Shown here: piece after piece, positions 1 through 7,403 of the stretch
Layout of the letters: each line of letters starts with the position of its first letter
How positions within the stretch are numbered: the first letter of the stretch is position 1
NCBI GenBank assembly: GCA_964401045.1
Contig: CAYNXB010000087.1
Coordinates: 1-9,996 of the forward strand
Length of the DNA: 9,996 bases
Source: CAYNXB01 sp964401045
GTDB taxonomy: Bacteria > Pseudomonadota > Alphaproteobacteria > Sphingomonadales > Sphingomonadaceae
Direction: 5' to 3'
Program-made: the position numbers and the translations under genes
Notes under the pieces: generated by a model
Told to the model about the DNA's origin: nothing
The model's input: only the letters and a program-made list of their open reading frames with translations
Databases searched by the model: none

Positions 1-312
1 GACGAGGAAGTGGTCATCAAGCAGAACTGGACCGAGATCCGGCGGTTCATGTGGAACTACGTCGGCATTGTGCGGACGACCAAGCGGCTCGAACGCGCGG
101 CGCACCGCATCGCCATGCTCACCGGCGAGATCGAGGACTATTACGGCCAGTTTCGCGTCACCACCGACCTGATCGAGCTCCGCAATCTGCTCCAGTGCGC
201 CGACCTGATCGTGCGCAGCGCGCTGAAGCGGCACGAAAGCCGTGGGCTGCACTATACGCTCGATTTCCCGCAGACCGATCGGCTGGCCAGGGATACCGTG
301 CTGGTACCTTAA
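1..312 (+). CDS. nadB: L-aspartate oxidase, C-terminal part (5' end outside window)
   Basis: This is the last 103 residues of L-aspartate oxidase, the flavoenzyme that oxidises L-aspartate to iminoaspartate in the first step of de novo NAD synthesis in the cytoplasm. The frame is open from base 1 (it reads D-E-E-V-V-I-K-Q-N-W) and ends in TAA at 310-312. The recognisable part is the helical C-terminal domain shared with fumarate reductase/succinate dehydrogenase flavoproteins: a W-T-E-I-R-R-F-M-W-N-Y-V-G-I-V-R-T block near residues 10-26, then the helix ending in L-I-V-R-S-A-L-K-R-H-E-S-R-G-L-H-Y. That last segment is typical of the NadB end, where the arginine/histidine/glycine run contributes to the active site. 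The FAD-binding domain and the start lie upstream of the window. The stop overlaps the stop of the convergent reductase gene. Family assignment is firm; NadB is favoured over SdhA/FrdA by the short tail and motif wording. Confidence 0.93.
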   Translation, partial: DEEVVIKQNWTEIRRFMWNYVGIVRTTKRLERAAHRIAMLTGEIEDYYGQFRVTTDLIELRNLLQCADLIVRSALKRHESRGLHYTLDFPQTDRLARDTVLVP

Positions 313-1550
313 AGCAGCGACTTGAGCGGCACCCCGGCGTCGAGCAGCGTCTCTGGCGGGATTACCGCCTGCGCTTCCACCAGCTTATGGCCCTGGACAT
401 AATCCCTGGTGGCGTTGACGCAGTCGAGCGCGACCACTTTGCCGCCGCGCAGGTAGATTACCGAGAAGCTGCGGCCTGCCGGATCGCCGCGTAGCACGGT
501 TGCGTCGTAGCCGTGGTTGAGCCCCACGGTCTGCAGCTTGAGGTCGTACTGGTTGGACCAGAACCAGGGCAGCGCGGTGTAAGGCTCCGGCGCGCCGCAG
601 ATGTGCGCGGCGACGGTTTTGGCCATGTCGTGCGCATTCTGCACGCTTTCGAGGCGGATGATCGCGTTGTCGGCCCAGCGGTTGGCGTGGGCAGCGCAAT
701 CGCCGATCGCGTATACGTCCTCGACGATCGTGCGGCAGAACTCGTCGACGTCGATGCCGTTCGCGCCGGATGCGCCAGCGGCGATCAGCGGCCCTATCGC
801 CGGGACGATGCCGATGCCGACGATCACCGCGTCGCACGGCAGCCGTTCGCCGTGCGCGAGCACCACCGCGCTCACCCGGCCGTCGGTTTCCTCGAGCCGC
901 TCGACCTGCACCTCGAGGCGGATGTCGACCCCGTGTGCGCGATGCTCGAGCTCGTAGAATTGCGAGATGTCCTCGCCACACACCCGCGCCAGCAGGCGTG
1001 GGCGCTCCTCGAGCACCGTGATCTGGCAGCCCAGTTCCGTCAGGACCGCCGCAGCTTCGAGCCCGATGTAACCGCCGCCGATCACCGCCACGCGGCGAGC
1101 GCCGCCCGTGAGCTCGATCTTGAGCTGGTCCACATCCGCGCGTGTACGAATCGAATGCACGCCCGCGCAATTGCCGCCGGGGCACGACAAGCGCCGCGCA
1201 TCGCCACCCGCAGCCCAGATCAGCGCGCCGTATCCGACCTGCCTGCCGCCCGCGAGCGTGACAGTCTTGCCTACGGGATCGAGCTTGGTGACCGCTTTGC
1301 CGAGCACGAGGCCGATGCCACGCTCGGCCCAGAAATCCTGCGGCCGGATCAGGATGCGTTCGAAGGGCTTCTTGCCCGCGAGATAATCCTTGGAAAGCGG
1401 CGGCCGTTCGTATGGCGGATCGTCTTCCCGCCCGATCATCGCGATCGAGCCGGCGAAGCCGGTCTGCCGCAACGCGATTCCCGCCTGCGCACCGCCGTGG
1501 CCTGCGCCTACGATCACCACGTCCGCATGGTCGATGGGGGCTGTGCTCAT
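309..1550 (-). CDS. Ferredoxin-reductase-type FAD-dependent NAD(P)H oxidoreductase
   Basis: A 413-residue flavoprotein of the putidaredoxin/rhodocoxin reductase group (also related to AIF), which normally moves electrons from NAD(P)H through FAD to a small 2Fe-2S ferredoxin or rubredoxin. Visible motifs in order: FAD dinucleotide-binding G-A-G-H-G-G at 15-20; P-Y-E-R-P-P-L-S-K at 46-54, a hallmark of this group; a second Rossmann motif G-G-G-Y-I-G-L-E at 158-165 for NAD(P)H; the FAD-ribityl motif I-G-D-C-A at 282-286; and the C-terminal reductase domain with W-F-W-S-N-Q-Y-D-L-K-L-Q-T-V-G at 329-343. There is no redox CxxC pair as in thioredoxin or mercuric reductases. It starts at ATG 1550-1548, with a GAGG about 10 bases upstream, and lies 41 bp downstream of the glutamate dehydrogenase, probably in the same transcript. 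No ferredoxin, P450 or dioxygenase is encoded in the window, so its partner is unknown. Confidence 0.9.
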   Translation of the reverse strand: MSTAPIDHADVVIVGAGHGGAQAGIALRQTGFAGSIAMIGREDDPPYERPPLSKDYLAGKKPFERILIRPQDFWAERGIGLVLGKAVTKLDPVGKTVTLAGGRQVGYGALIWAAGGDARRLSCPGGNCAGVHSIRTRADVDQLKIELTGGARRVAVIGGGYIGLEAAAVLTELGCQITVLEERPRLLARVCGEDISQFYELEHRAHGVDIRLEVQVERLEETDGRVSAVVLAHGERLPCDAVIVGIGIVPAIGPLIAAGASGANGIDVDEFCRTIVEDVYAIGDCAAHANRWADNAIIRLESVQNAHDMAKTVAAHICGAPEPYTALPWFWSNQYDLKLQTVGLNHGYDATVLRGDPAGRSFSVIYLRGGKVVALDCVNATRDYVQGHKLVEAQAVIPPETLLDAGVPLKSLL

Positions 1551-1591
1551 CGCCCGCGCACCTCGCGTTTTAGCGAACCCGCGTCAATCCT

Positions 1592-4500
1592 TCACCGCTG
1601 CAGCAGGTTCCGCGCCTGGCTGGCGATCTGCGCGAGCATTGCCGGCGAAACGGGCGCCGCGGATTGCGCCCGGCCGATCATCGTGCGGAACTGGCGGATC
1701 GCGCCATCATGCGAAGCGGCCCATTCGGCGACGATCGCCGATGGATCCTTCTTCATGCCCCGCCCGCCGGCGAGGCTGCGCAGGAAATCGAGCCGCATCT
1801 GCTGGAAGTCGCGTGCCAGGCCAGAGACCAGCAACCGCTCCCACGGGTCCGAAGGAAGCATCACCGCTGCGGTGTTCTGCGCCCAGTCGAGCCCAAGCCG
1901 CGCACCGAGGTCGGTGAAGGCCTCGGTCAGCCTGATCGCGGCGATGCCGGTGTCGACCGCGAGCCTGGTGAGGCCGACCGCGCCGTCCATGTCGAACAAG
2001 TGGCTGACCATCGCCGCGTCCTTGTCGGGCGCGCCGGCTTCGGCGAACTGCGTGCGTAGCCGGGCCGAGTGGCGGCGCGCCTCGAGCTCGAGCAGCTCGT
2101 CGGCCGCGCGGCGCAGCTCGGCAATGCCCTTGGAAAGCTCGGCGATGATATCCGACGGCGGCCGCACGCCGGCGCCGGCGCGGAGCAGGTCCGCCATCTG
2201 GCTGCGCATCGCCAGCGCGACATGCTCGAACAGCATGAGCCTCGCTTCCTCGCTCATTTTCGAGGTTTCGAGCCGCTGCCACACCGCGTCGACCGCGAAC
2301 AGCCGCTCAGCGCAGACGAACGCCGCGGCCACGTCCTCGAGCGTCGCGCCTTCCTCCTCTGCCAGCTCGAACGGGTGCGTGAGGCCGAGCCGGTTGATGA
2401 GGCGATTGGCCACCTCGGTCGCGATCAGCTCGCTGCGCAGGCGGTGGGCGAGAATCTGCTTCTTGAACTTGTCCTGCATCGGCTGCGGGAAAGCGGCAAG
2501 CAGCAGCGGCTCGAGCGCTTCGTCGCGGTCGATCGGCGAGGCTTCGATCGCGCTCTGCAGCGTGAGTTTGGCGCTCGACAGCAGCACTGCCAGCTCCGGC
2601 CGCGTAAGGCCCTTGCCGTCCGCCGCGCGTCGCGCGAGCACGTCCCCCTCGGCGATGCCTTCGGTCTTGCGGTCGAGATCGCCGCGGTCCTCGAGCGTCT
2701 CGATCAGGCGCGTCTGCGAAGGCACTGCGCGCGCACCGCCGCGCTCCGCGATCGACAGCGCGAGTGCCTGCAGGCGGTTGTCCTCGAGCACCAGCGCGGC
2801 AACCTCGTCGGTCATCGCATGGAGCAGCTTGCGGCGGCCGTCCTCGGAAAGCTTGCCCGAGCGCTTGGCCGCGGCGAGCGCGATCTTGATGTTAACCTCG
2901 TGGTCCGAGCAATCGACGCCGGCTGAATTGTCGATGAAATCGGCGTTGATGCGTCCGCCCTTGAGTGCGAACTCGATCCGGCCCGCTTGTGTGACGCCGA
3001 GGTTGGCCCCCTCGCCGATCACCTTGGCGCCCACGTCGCGCCCGTCGATGCGCAGCGAATCGTTCGAGGGGTCGCCGACCTGGACGTTGTTTTCGGCCGA
3101 GCTCTTCACATAAGTGCCTATGCCGCCGAACCACAGCAGGTCGACCGGGGCGGCGAGTACGGCGGCGATCAGGGAATCCGGATCAAGCTCCTTATCCTCG
3201 ATCCCCAACGCGGCGCGCGCCTGGGCCGAGAGGGGGATGCGCTTCATCGTGCGCGGGAACACCCCGCCGCCCTTGCTGATCAGCTTCTCGTTGTAATCCG
3301 CCCAGCTCGAACGAGGCAGATCGAACAGGCGCTTGCGCTCCTTCCAGCTTGCCGCCGGATCGGGATCCGGATCGATGAACACGTGCCGGTGGTCGAACGC
3401 GGCGAGCAGGCGGATCGCCTTCGATTGCAGCATGCCGTTGCCGAACACGTCGCCCGACATGTCGCCGCAACCTACCACTCTGAACGGCTCGGTCTGTACG
3501 TCGACGCCCATCTCGAGGAAGTGCCGCTGGACCGAGAGCCACGCGCCGCGCGCGGTGATGCCCATTTCCTTGTGGTCGTAGCCGTTCGAGCCGCCGCTGG
3601 CGAAAGCGTCGTCGAGCCAGAAGTCGCGCGCTTCGGCGATTGCATTCGCGAGATCGGAGAAGGACGCGGTGCCCTTGTCCGCGGCCACCACGAAATAGGG
3701 ATCGTCCCCGTCGCGGATCACCACCCCTTCAGGGTGGACGACTTTGTCGCCGACGATGTTGTCGGTGAGCGACAGCAGGCTGCGGATGTACAGCTCGTAG
3801 CATGACTGGCCTTCGGCGGCCCAGCCTTCGCGGTCCTTGGCCGGGTCAGGCAGTTGTTTGGGATAGAAGCCGCCCTTGGCGCCGGTGGGCACGATCACCG
3901 CGTTCTTGACCCGCTGGGCCTTCATCAGCCCAAGCACTTCGGTGCGGAAGTCGTCGCGCCGGTCAGACCAGCGAATGCCGCCGCGCGCCACTGGCCCGGC
4001 GCGCAAGTGAATGCCCTCGACCCGGCGCGAATAGACAAAGATCTCGCGCCACGGCACCGGCTTGGGAAGGTTGGGCACGAGCGCCGAATCGAGCTTGAAC
4101 GCCAGGGCGATGTCGGGCCCGCAGGAGAAGGCGTTGGTTCGCAGCACTGCGCCCATAGCCGCCCAGTAAAGCCGCAGCAGGCGATCGTCGTTGATCGCGG
4201 CGACGCCGGCGAGGCCATCGCGGATCGCGTCCTCCGCCCTGGCTTCGGCCTTGCCGCGGTCACCGGTGAACGCGGGATCGTGGCGCGCGGCGAACAGGTC
4301 CAGCAGCCCGTGCGTAACCTTCGGTGCGCGGCCAAGCGCGTCGACCACGGTATAGATCGTGAAGCTGATCCCGGCCTGACGCAGGTAACGGTAGAAGGCG
4401 CGCAGCCAGCCGGCGCGCTCCGCCGGCAGCGCGGTGTCGACCACCAGCCGGTTGAACACGTCGTTCTCGGCAAGGCCGTTGAGCACTGCGGCGATCGCCA

Positions 4501-6313
4501 GCTCGATCGCCTCGGCGCGCGCGAGCACCGCAGCGGTATCGTCGCCTTGCGGCAGCGCGAGCTCGAAGTCGTGGATCGTGCCAAGCCGGCCTTCGTCCAG
4601 CCGTGTCGGCATTTCCGAGAGCACGCGGAAGCCGAAGTTCTCGAGCGCCGGGACCGCGTCGGAAAGCGGCATCGCGCCGCCGTGCTGGTAAATCTTGAGC
4701 CGCAGCTGGCGGGCCGGGTCATCCTCACGGCTATAGAGCCGCGCGTCGCGGCCAAGCGGACAGCGCGCTTCGTCGCCGGTTATCCGACGCAGGCGGACGA
4801 TGTCGGTCGCCGCTTCGCCGGGGCCGTACCGCGTGCGATAGCCTTGCGGAAACGCTTCGGCGTAACGCGATGCGATCGCTGCCGCGCGCGTGCCCTCCTC
4901 GGTCTCCTCGAGCGCCGCTTCGACCGCGTCGACCCAGCCGCGCAGCATCATCTGGAGTTCGGCATCGAGCGCGGCCTCGTCGGGCGGGCGGGCGCCGTCG
5001 CGGATGTCGAGCACGAATTGCAGCAGCGCCAGGTTGCCGCCTTCGATCTCGAGACTCCAGTCGAGGATTTCGGCGTCGGCCGCCTTTGCGAGCAGGTCGG
5101 CGATCTGCAGCCGCGCGGTGGCCCCCATCAGGTCGCGCGGAAGCCAGACGAATGCGAACAGGTGGCGCTTCAACGGCGCTTCGACCAGCGCTAGGCGGGG
5201 GCGCGGGCGGTCGACCACGCCCATCATAGTCGTCGCGATGCGCTCGATGTCGGCCGCCGAGAACCCGATCAGCAGGTCGTGCGGCAGCGCCGAGAGCGCG
5301 TGGATAAGGCCTTTGCCGTCGTGGCTGCGCGGATCGAACCCGAACCGCTTGAGCAGGTCGTCGAGCTGGGCGCGCAGCCGCGGCACCTCGCTTGGAGGCA
5401 TGGCGAGCGCGGCGCTCGTCCAGACGCCAGCGTGGACCGACAGGGCGGTGACGCGCCCATCTTCCTCGATCGGCACGATGAACAGGTCGAACGGCACGCG
5501 CCGGTGGACGTTCGAGATGCGGTTGGCCTTGATCACCAGCGGCACGCGGCGCCGCTTGTCGCCATTGCGCTTCTCGAACCACTCGAACGCCCGCTCGTAG
5601 CTGGCGTCGGCGAGCAACTCGCGCGCGCTCTTGCGGCACACGCCGAGCAGCTGTGCCTGGCTGCCGTCGCGCTTGCGGGTGACGTGGCCGAGCACGGTCA
5701 GCATGCCGCCGGCGAACCATTGCAGCAGCGCCGCGCCTTCGGGATCGGCGATACGGGTCGCGTCCTCGGTCAGCGCCGCGCGCATCTTCGGCCAGTCCGC
5801 GACCGCTGCGCGCACGTCTGCGAGCGTCTCCGTGAGTGCGCGCTGCAACTCGCGCCGCTGCAACGCGTCGACCCGTGCGCTCTCGAAGTAGATCATCGAT
5901 TCGCGGGCGACATCCGCGCCGTTCTCTTGCGGCAGCGCGACAAGGCGGCCGTCGGCATCGCGCTCGACCGGCACCACCGGGTGCACCAGCAGGTCTACCG
6001 ACAGGCCCTGCGCGGCAGCCGTCGCGGCGACCGAATCGACCAGGAACGGCATGTCGTCATTGACCACCGCAGCGCGCAGGAAGCGCTTGCCGTCGCTCGC
6101 GGTTTCGATCGTGATGGCCGGTTCGTTGAGGCGGCGAGTGGGGGCGCTCTCCAACAGGAAGCGGGCTGCATCGGCCGGGTCGCGCGCGGCGAATGAAACG
6201 TCGCCAGGCAGCAGCGAATCGCGGATGCGTTGGGCGAGCGCTTCGATCAGCGCGCCGCTCGGCTTTGAAGGCTTGCCCGGATGGGCGGATTTGCCGGCTG
6301 TCTTGGTTGCCAT
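1592..6313 (-). CDS. gdhZ: NAD-specific glutamate dehydrogenase, large 180-kDa class
   Basis: This catabolic enzyme deaminates L-glutamate with NAD+ to 2-oxoglutarate, ammonium and NADH in the cytoplasm. At 1573 residues it has the normal length for the large (about 1600-residue) class found in Caulobacter, Pseudomonas and mycobacteria. The N-terminal ~700 residues correspond to the ACT-like and helical regulatory segments. The catalytic core shows G-G-I-R-W-S-D-R-R from 778, P-T-G-A-K-G-G-F with the catalytic-type lysine K813, the glycine-rich nucleotide-binding segment G-C-G-D-M-S-G-D-V-F-G-N-G from 948, and V-I-G-E-G-A-N-L-G-V-T-Q-A-G-R-I-E-F from 1098. A helical C-terminal tail follows. 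An in-frame ATG at 6373 would add 20 residues, but ATG 6313 (M-A-T-K-T-A-G-K) is preferred because GGGA lies 5 bases upstream and the extension is cysteine-rich and covers the inverted-repeat control region. The Caulobacter homologue GdhZ also affects cell division; whether that holds here is unknown. The symbol follows that homologue. Confidence 0.95.
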   Translation of the reverse strand: MATKTAGKSAHPGKPSKPSGALIEALAQRIRDSLLPGDVSFAARDPADAARFLLESAPTRRLNEPAITIETASDGKRFLRAAVVNDDMPFLVDSVAATAAAQGLSVDLLVHPVVPVERDADGRLVALPQENGADVARESMIYFESARVDALQRRELQRALTETLADVRAAVADWPKMRAALTEDATRIADPEGAALLQWFAGGMLTVLGHVTRKRDGSQAQLLGVCRKSARELLADASYERAFEWFEKRNGDKRRRVPLVIKANRISNVHRRVPFDLFIVPIEEDGRVTALSVHAGVWTSAALAMPPSEVPRLRAQLDDLLKRFGFDPRSHDGKGLIHALSALPHDLLIGFSAADIERIATTMMGVVDRPRPRLALVEAPLKRHLFAFVWLPRDLMGATARLQIADLLAKAADAEILDWSLEIEGGNLALLQFVLDIRDGARPPDEAALDAELQMMLRGWVDAVEAALEETEEGTRAAAIASRYAEAFPQGYRTRYGPGEAATDIVRLRRITGDEARCPLGRDARLYSREDDPARQLRLKIYQHGGAMPLSDAVPALENFGFRVLSEMPTRLDEGRLGTIHDFELALPQGDDTAAVLARAEAIELAIAAVLNGLAENDVFNRLVVDTALPAERAGWLRAFYRYLRQAGISFTIYTVVDALGRAPKVTHGLLDLFAARHDPAFTGDRGKAEARAEDAIRDGLAGVAAINDDRLLRLYWAAMGAVLRTNAFSCGPDIALAFKLDSALVPNLPKPVPWREIFVYSRRVEGIHLRAGPVARGGIRWSDRRDDFRTEVLGLMKAQRVKNAVIVPTGAKGGFYPKQLPDPAKDREGWAAEGQSCYELYIRSLLSLTDNIVGDKVVHPEGVVIRDGDDPYFVVAADKGTASFSDLANAIAEARDFWLDDAFASGGSNGYDHKEMGITARGAWLSVQRHFLEMGVDVQTEPFRVVGCGDMSGDVFGNGMLQSKAIRLLAAFDHRHVFIDPDPDPAASWKERKRLFDLPRSSWADYNEKLISKGGGVFPRTMKRIPLSAQARAALGIEDKELDPDSLIAAVLAAPVDLLWFGGIGTYVKSSAENNVQVGDPSNDSLRIDGRDVGAKVIGEGANLGVTQAGRIEFALKGGRINADFIDNSAGVDCSDHEVNIKIALAAAKRSGKLSEDGRRKLLHAMTDEVAALVLEDNRLQALALSIAERGGARAVPSQTRLIETLEDRGDLDRKTEGIAEGDVLARRAADGKGLTRPELAVLLSSAKLTLQSAIEASPIDRDEALEPLLLAAFPQPMQDKFKKQILAHRLRSELIATEVANRLINRLGLTHPFELAEEEGATLEDVAAAFVCAERLFAVDAVWQRLETSKMSEEARLMLFEHVALAMRSQMADLLRAGAGVRPPSDIIAELSKGIAELRRAADELLELEARRHSARLRTQFAEAGAPDKDAAMVSHLFDMDGAVGLTRLAVDTGIAAIRLTEAFTDLGARLGLDWAQNTAAVMLPSDPWERLLVSGLARDFQQMRLDFLRSLAGGRGMKKDPSAIVAEWAASHDGAIRQFRTMIGRAQSAAPVSPAMLAQIASQARNLLQR

Positions 6314-6318
6314 ATCAA

Positions 6319-6322
6319 TCCC
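6319..6322 (-). promoter_or_regulatory. Ribosome binding site supporting the ATG 6313 start of glutamate dehydrogenase
   Basis: On the minus strand GGGA stands 5 bases before ATG 6313-6311. It is only a partial Shine-Dalgarno match, but it is correctly spaced, and it decides for this start over the ATG at 6373. Confidence 0.45.
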
Positions 6323-6327
6323 GCAAT

Positions 6328-6354
6328 ATAATTGCTCGCGCTTGTAGCAATTAT
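6328..6354. repeat. Perfect 9+9-bp inverted repeat upstream of glutamate dehydrogenase (candidate operator)
   Basis: The left arm ATAATTGCT (6328-6336) and right arm AGCAATTAT (6346-6354) are exact reverse complements separated by 9 bases; the symmetry centre is at 6341, 28 bases upstream of the ATG at 6313. The arms are AT-rich in an otherwise GC-rich window, and a TATATT -10-like hexamer (minus strand, 6325-6330) overlaps the proximal arm. This shape suits a dimeric regulator covering the promoter, or a 5' leader hairpin that ends close to the ribosome binding site. The symmetry is directly seen; the role is inferred. Confidence 0.55.
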
Positions 6355-6381
6355 GCGCAGCGCGCGAAACCACCTCGAACT

Positions 6382-6399
6382 GCGCCCATCGATGGGCGC
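6382..6399. repeat. Perfect 18-bp palindrome downstream of the flavin monooxygenase gene
   Basis: GCGCCCATCGATGGGCGC equals its own reverse complement across all 18 bases. As RNA it can form a 7-bp GC-rich stem with a UCGA loop, 20 bases past the monooxygenase stop codon. It may therefore slow or end transcription of the four-gene unit, but no T-run follows on the minus strand, so it is not a classical intrinsic terminator. It could equally be a DNA-binding site upstream of glutamate dehydrogenase. Confidence 0.5.
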
Positions 6400-6419
6400 T
6401 GGCAAGGGGGCCGTTCTGG

Positions 6420-7403
6420 TTAAGTTTTAAGCGCTTCCATCGTGATAGTCAGTGAGCGCTTGCGCGCCTCGGTATCGAATACTGCGCCCGATACGATCAG
6501 CTCGTCCGCCCCGGTTCGCTCGATGAATCGCAGGATCTTCTCACGCACCGTTGCCGGGCCGCCGACCGCGCGGGCGACTTCCATCGACTCGAGGATCGCC
6601 AGCGCATGCGGCTGCAGCGAGGCGCGGTAGCCATCGACGGGCGGCGGCAGCTTGCCGGGCTCGCCGGTGCGCAGACGCACGAAAGACTGGTCCTGACTCG
6701 AAGCGAGCAGCACGCCTTCCTCGTCGCTCTCGCCCGCGATCACGCTCATTGCCGCCATCGCATGCGGCTTGTCGAGGGCGGCAGAGGGACGGAACTCGCG
6801 GCGGTAGATCGCCAGCGCCTCGTCCAGGTGCGCGGGCGCGAAGTGGCTGGCGAAGGCGTATGGCAAGCCCAGTCGCGCGGCGAGCTGCGCGCCAAACAGG
6901 CTCGATCCCAGCATCCACATCTCGACCTGAGCACCGAAGCCGGGCGTGGCCCTGATCGGCAGGTCGACGTCCCCGGTCAGCAGCGCGCGCAGCTCGACCA
7001 CGTCCTGCGGGAAGTACTCGGCCGCCTGGCTCAGGTTCTTGCGCAACGCCTGTCCCAGTATCGGCCCCGCGCCGGGCGCACGGCCGAGCCCGAGATCGAC
7101 CCGGCCTGGAAACAGCGCGGCGAGCGTGCCGAACTGCTCGGCGATCACGAACGGGCTGTGGTTGGGCAGCATGATCCCGCCCGATCCGATGCGGATGGTG
7201 GAGGTGGCGTTGCCGATGTGCGCCAGCGTCACCGCCGTGGCGCCGCCTGCGATCCCTTCCATCGCGTGGTGTTCGGCGACCCAGAATCGCGCGTAGCCCG
7301 CCGCTTCCGCGGCCCGGGCATAATCGGCCGCCGCCGTCAGCGCCTCCCGCACGTCGGAGCCTTCGCGTACCGGGACGAGGTCGAGGACGGAGATTGGGAT
7401 CAT
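6420..7403 (-). CDS. Luciferase-like flavin-dependent monooxygenase (YhbW-like)
   Basis: A 327-residue cytoplasmic TIM-barrel protein of the bacterial luciferase-like (LLM) superfamily, in the group called luciferase family oxidoreductase group 1 and closely resembling E. coli YhbW. Members use reduced FMN, usually supplied by a separate reductase, to activate oxygen; the substrate of this group is not established. Visible family blocks: I-S-V-L-D-L-V-P at 4-11, W-V-A-E-H-H at 41-46, I-G-S-G-G-I-M-L-P-N-H-S-P at 72-84, A-E-Q-F-G-T-L at 88-94, G-R-V-D-L-G-L-G-R-A-P-G at 100-111, and A-F-A-S-H-F-A-P at 183-190. Length is normal and the frame is intact. The start ATG 7403-7401 overlaps the stop of the TPR gene by 4 bases (ATGA), which indicates translational coupling. 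The same frame stays open far upstream, but that part shows no family similarity. Confidence 0.92.
   Translation of the reverse strand: MIPISVLDLVPVREGSDVREALTAAADYARAAEAAGYARFWVAEHHAMEGIAGGATAVTLAHIGNATSTIRIGSGGIMLPNHSPFVIAEQFGTLAALFPGRVDLGLGRAPGAGPILGQALRKNLSQAAEYFPQDVVELRALLTGDVDLPIRATPGFGAQVEMWMLGSSLFGAQLAARLGLPYAFASHFAPAHLDEALAIYRREFRPSAALDKPHAMAAMSVIAGESDEEGVLLASSQDQSFVRLRTGEPGKLPPPVDGYRASLQPHALAILESMEVARAVGGPATVREKILRFIERTGADELIVSGAVFDTEARKRSLTITMEALKT

Larger units (their letters stand above)
6314..6419. promoter_or_regulatory. Only sizeable intergenic gap; presumed promoter region of glutamate dehydrogenase
   Basis: These 106 bases separate the stop of the flavin monooxygenase from the glutamate dehydrogenase start, both on the minus strand. 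The part nearest the dehydrogenase is clearly more AT-rich than the genes around it and contains the 9+9-bp inverted repeat; the distal part holds an 18-bp palindrome. No -35/-10 pair with standard spacing is convincing: the best hexamers, TTGCTA at 6345-6350 and TATATT at 6325-6330, are only 14 bases apart. The claim that a promoter lies here rests on position and composition. Confidence 0.45.

Noticed and set aside
1551..1591. A possible terminator or promoter between glutamate dehydrogenase and the reductase
   Set aside because: The 41 bases hold no stable hairpin with a T-run and no convincing -35/-10 pair, so co-transcription is the simpler reading.
513..3113. An 866-codon open frame on the + strand opposite the reductase and glutamate dehydrogenase genes
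   Set aside because: Its translation is low-complexity, rich in Arg/Ser/Ala, and matches no family I recognise, and it crosses the boundary of two well-supported minus-strand genes. Long antisense frames are expected from the codon bias of high-GC genomes.
3854..5194. A 446-codon + strand frame inside glutamate dehydrogenase
   Set aside because: It is a compositional shadow of the dehydrogenase coding frame; no motifs, and it lies wholly within a conserved gene on the other strand.
6314..6373. A 20-residue N-terminal extension of glutamate dehydrogenase from ATG 6373
   Set aside because: It would translate the AT-rich inverted-repeat region, its composition is unlike the rest of the protein, and ATG 6313 has a partial but well-placed ribosome binding site.
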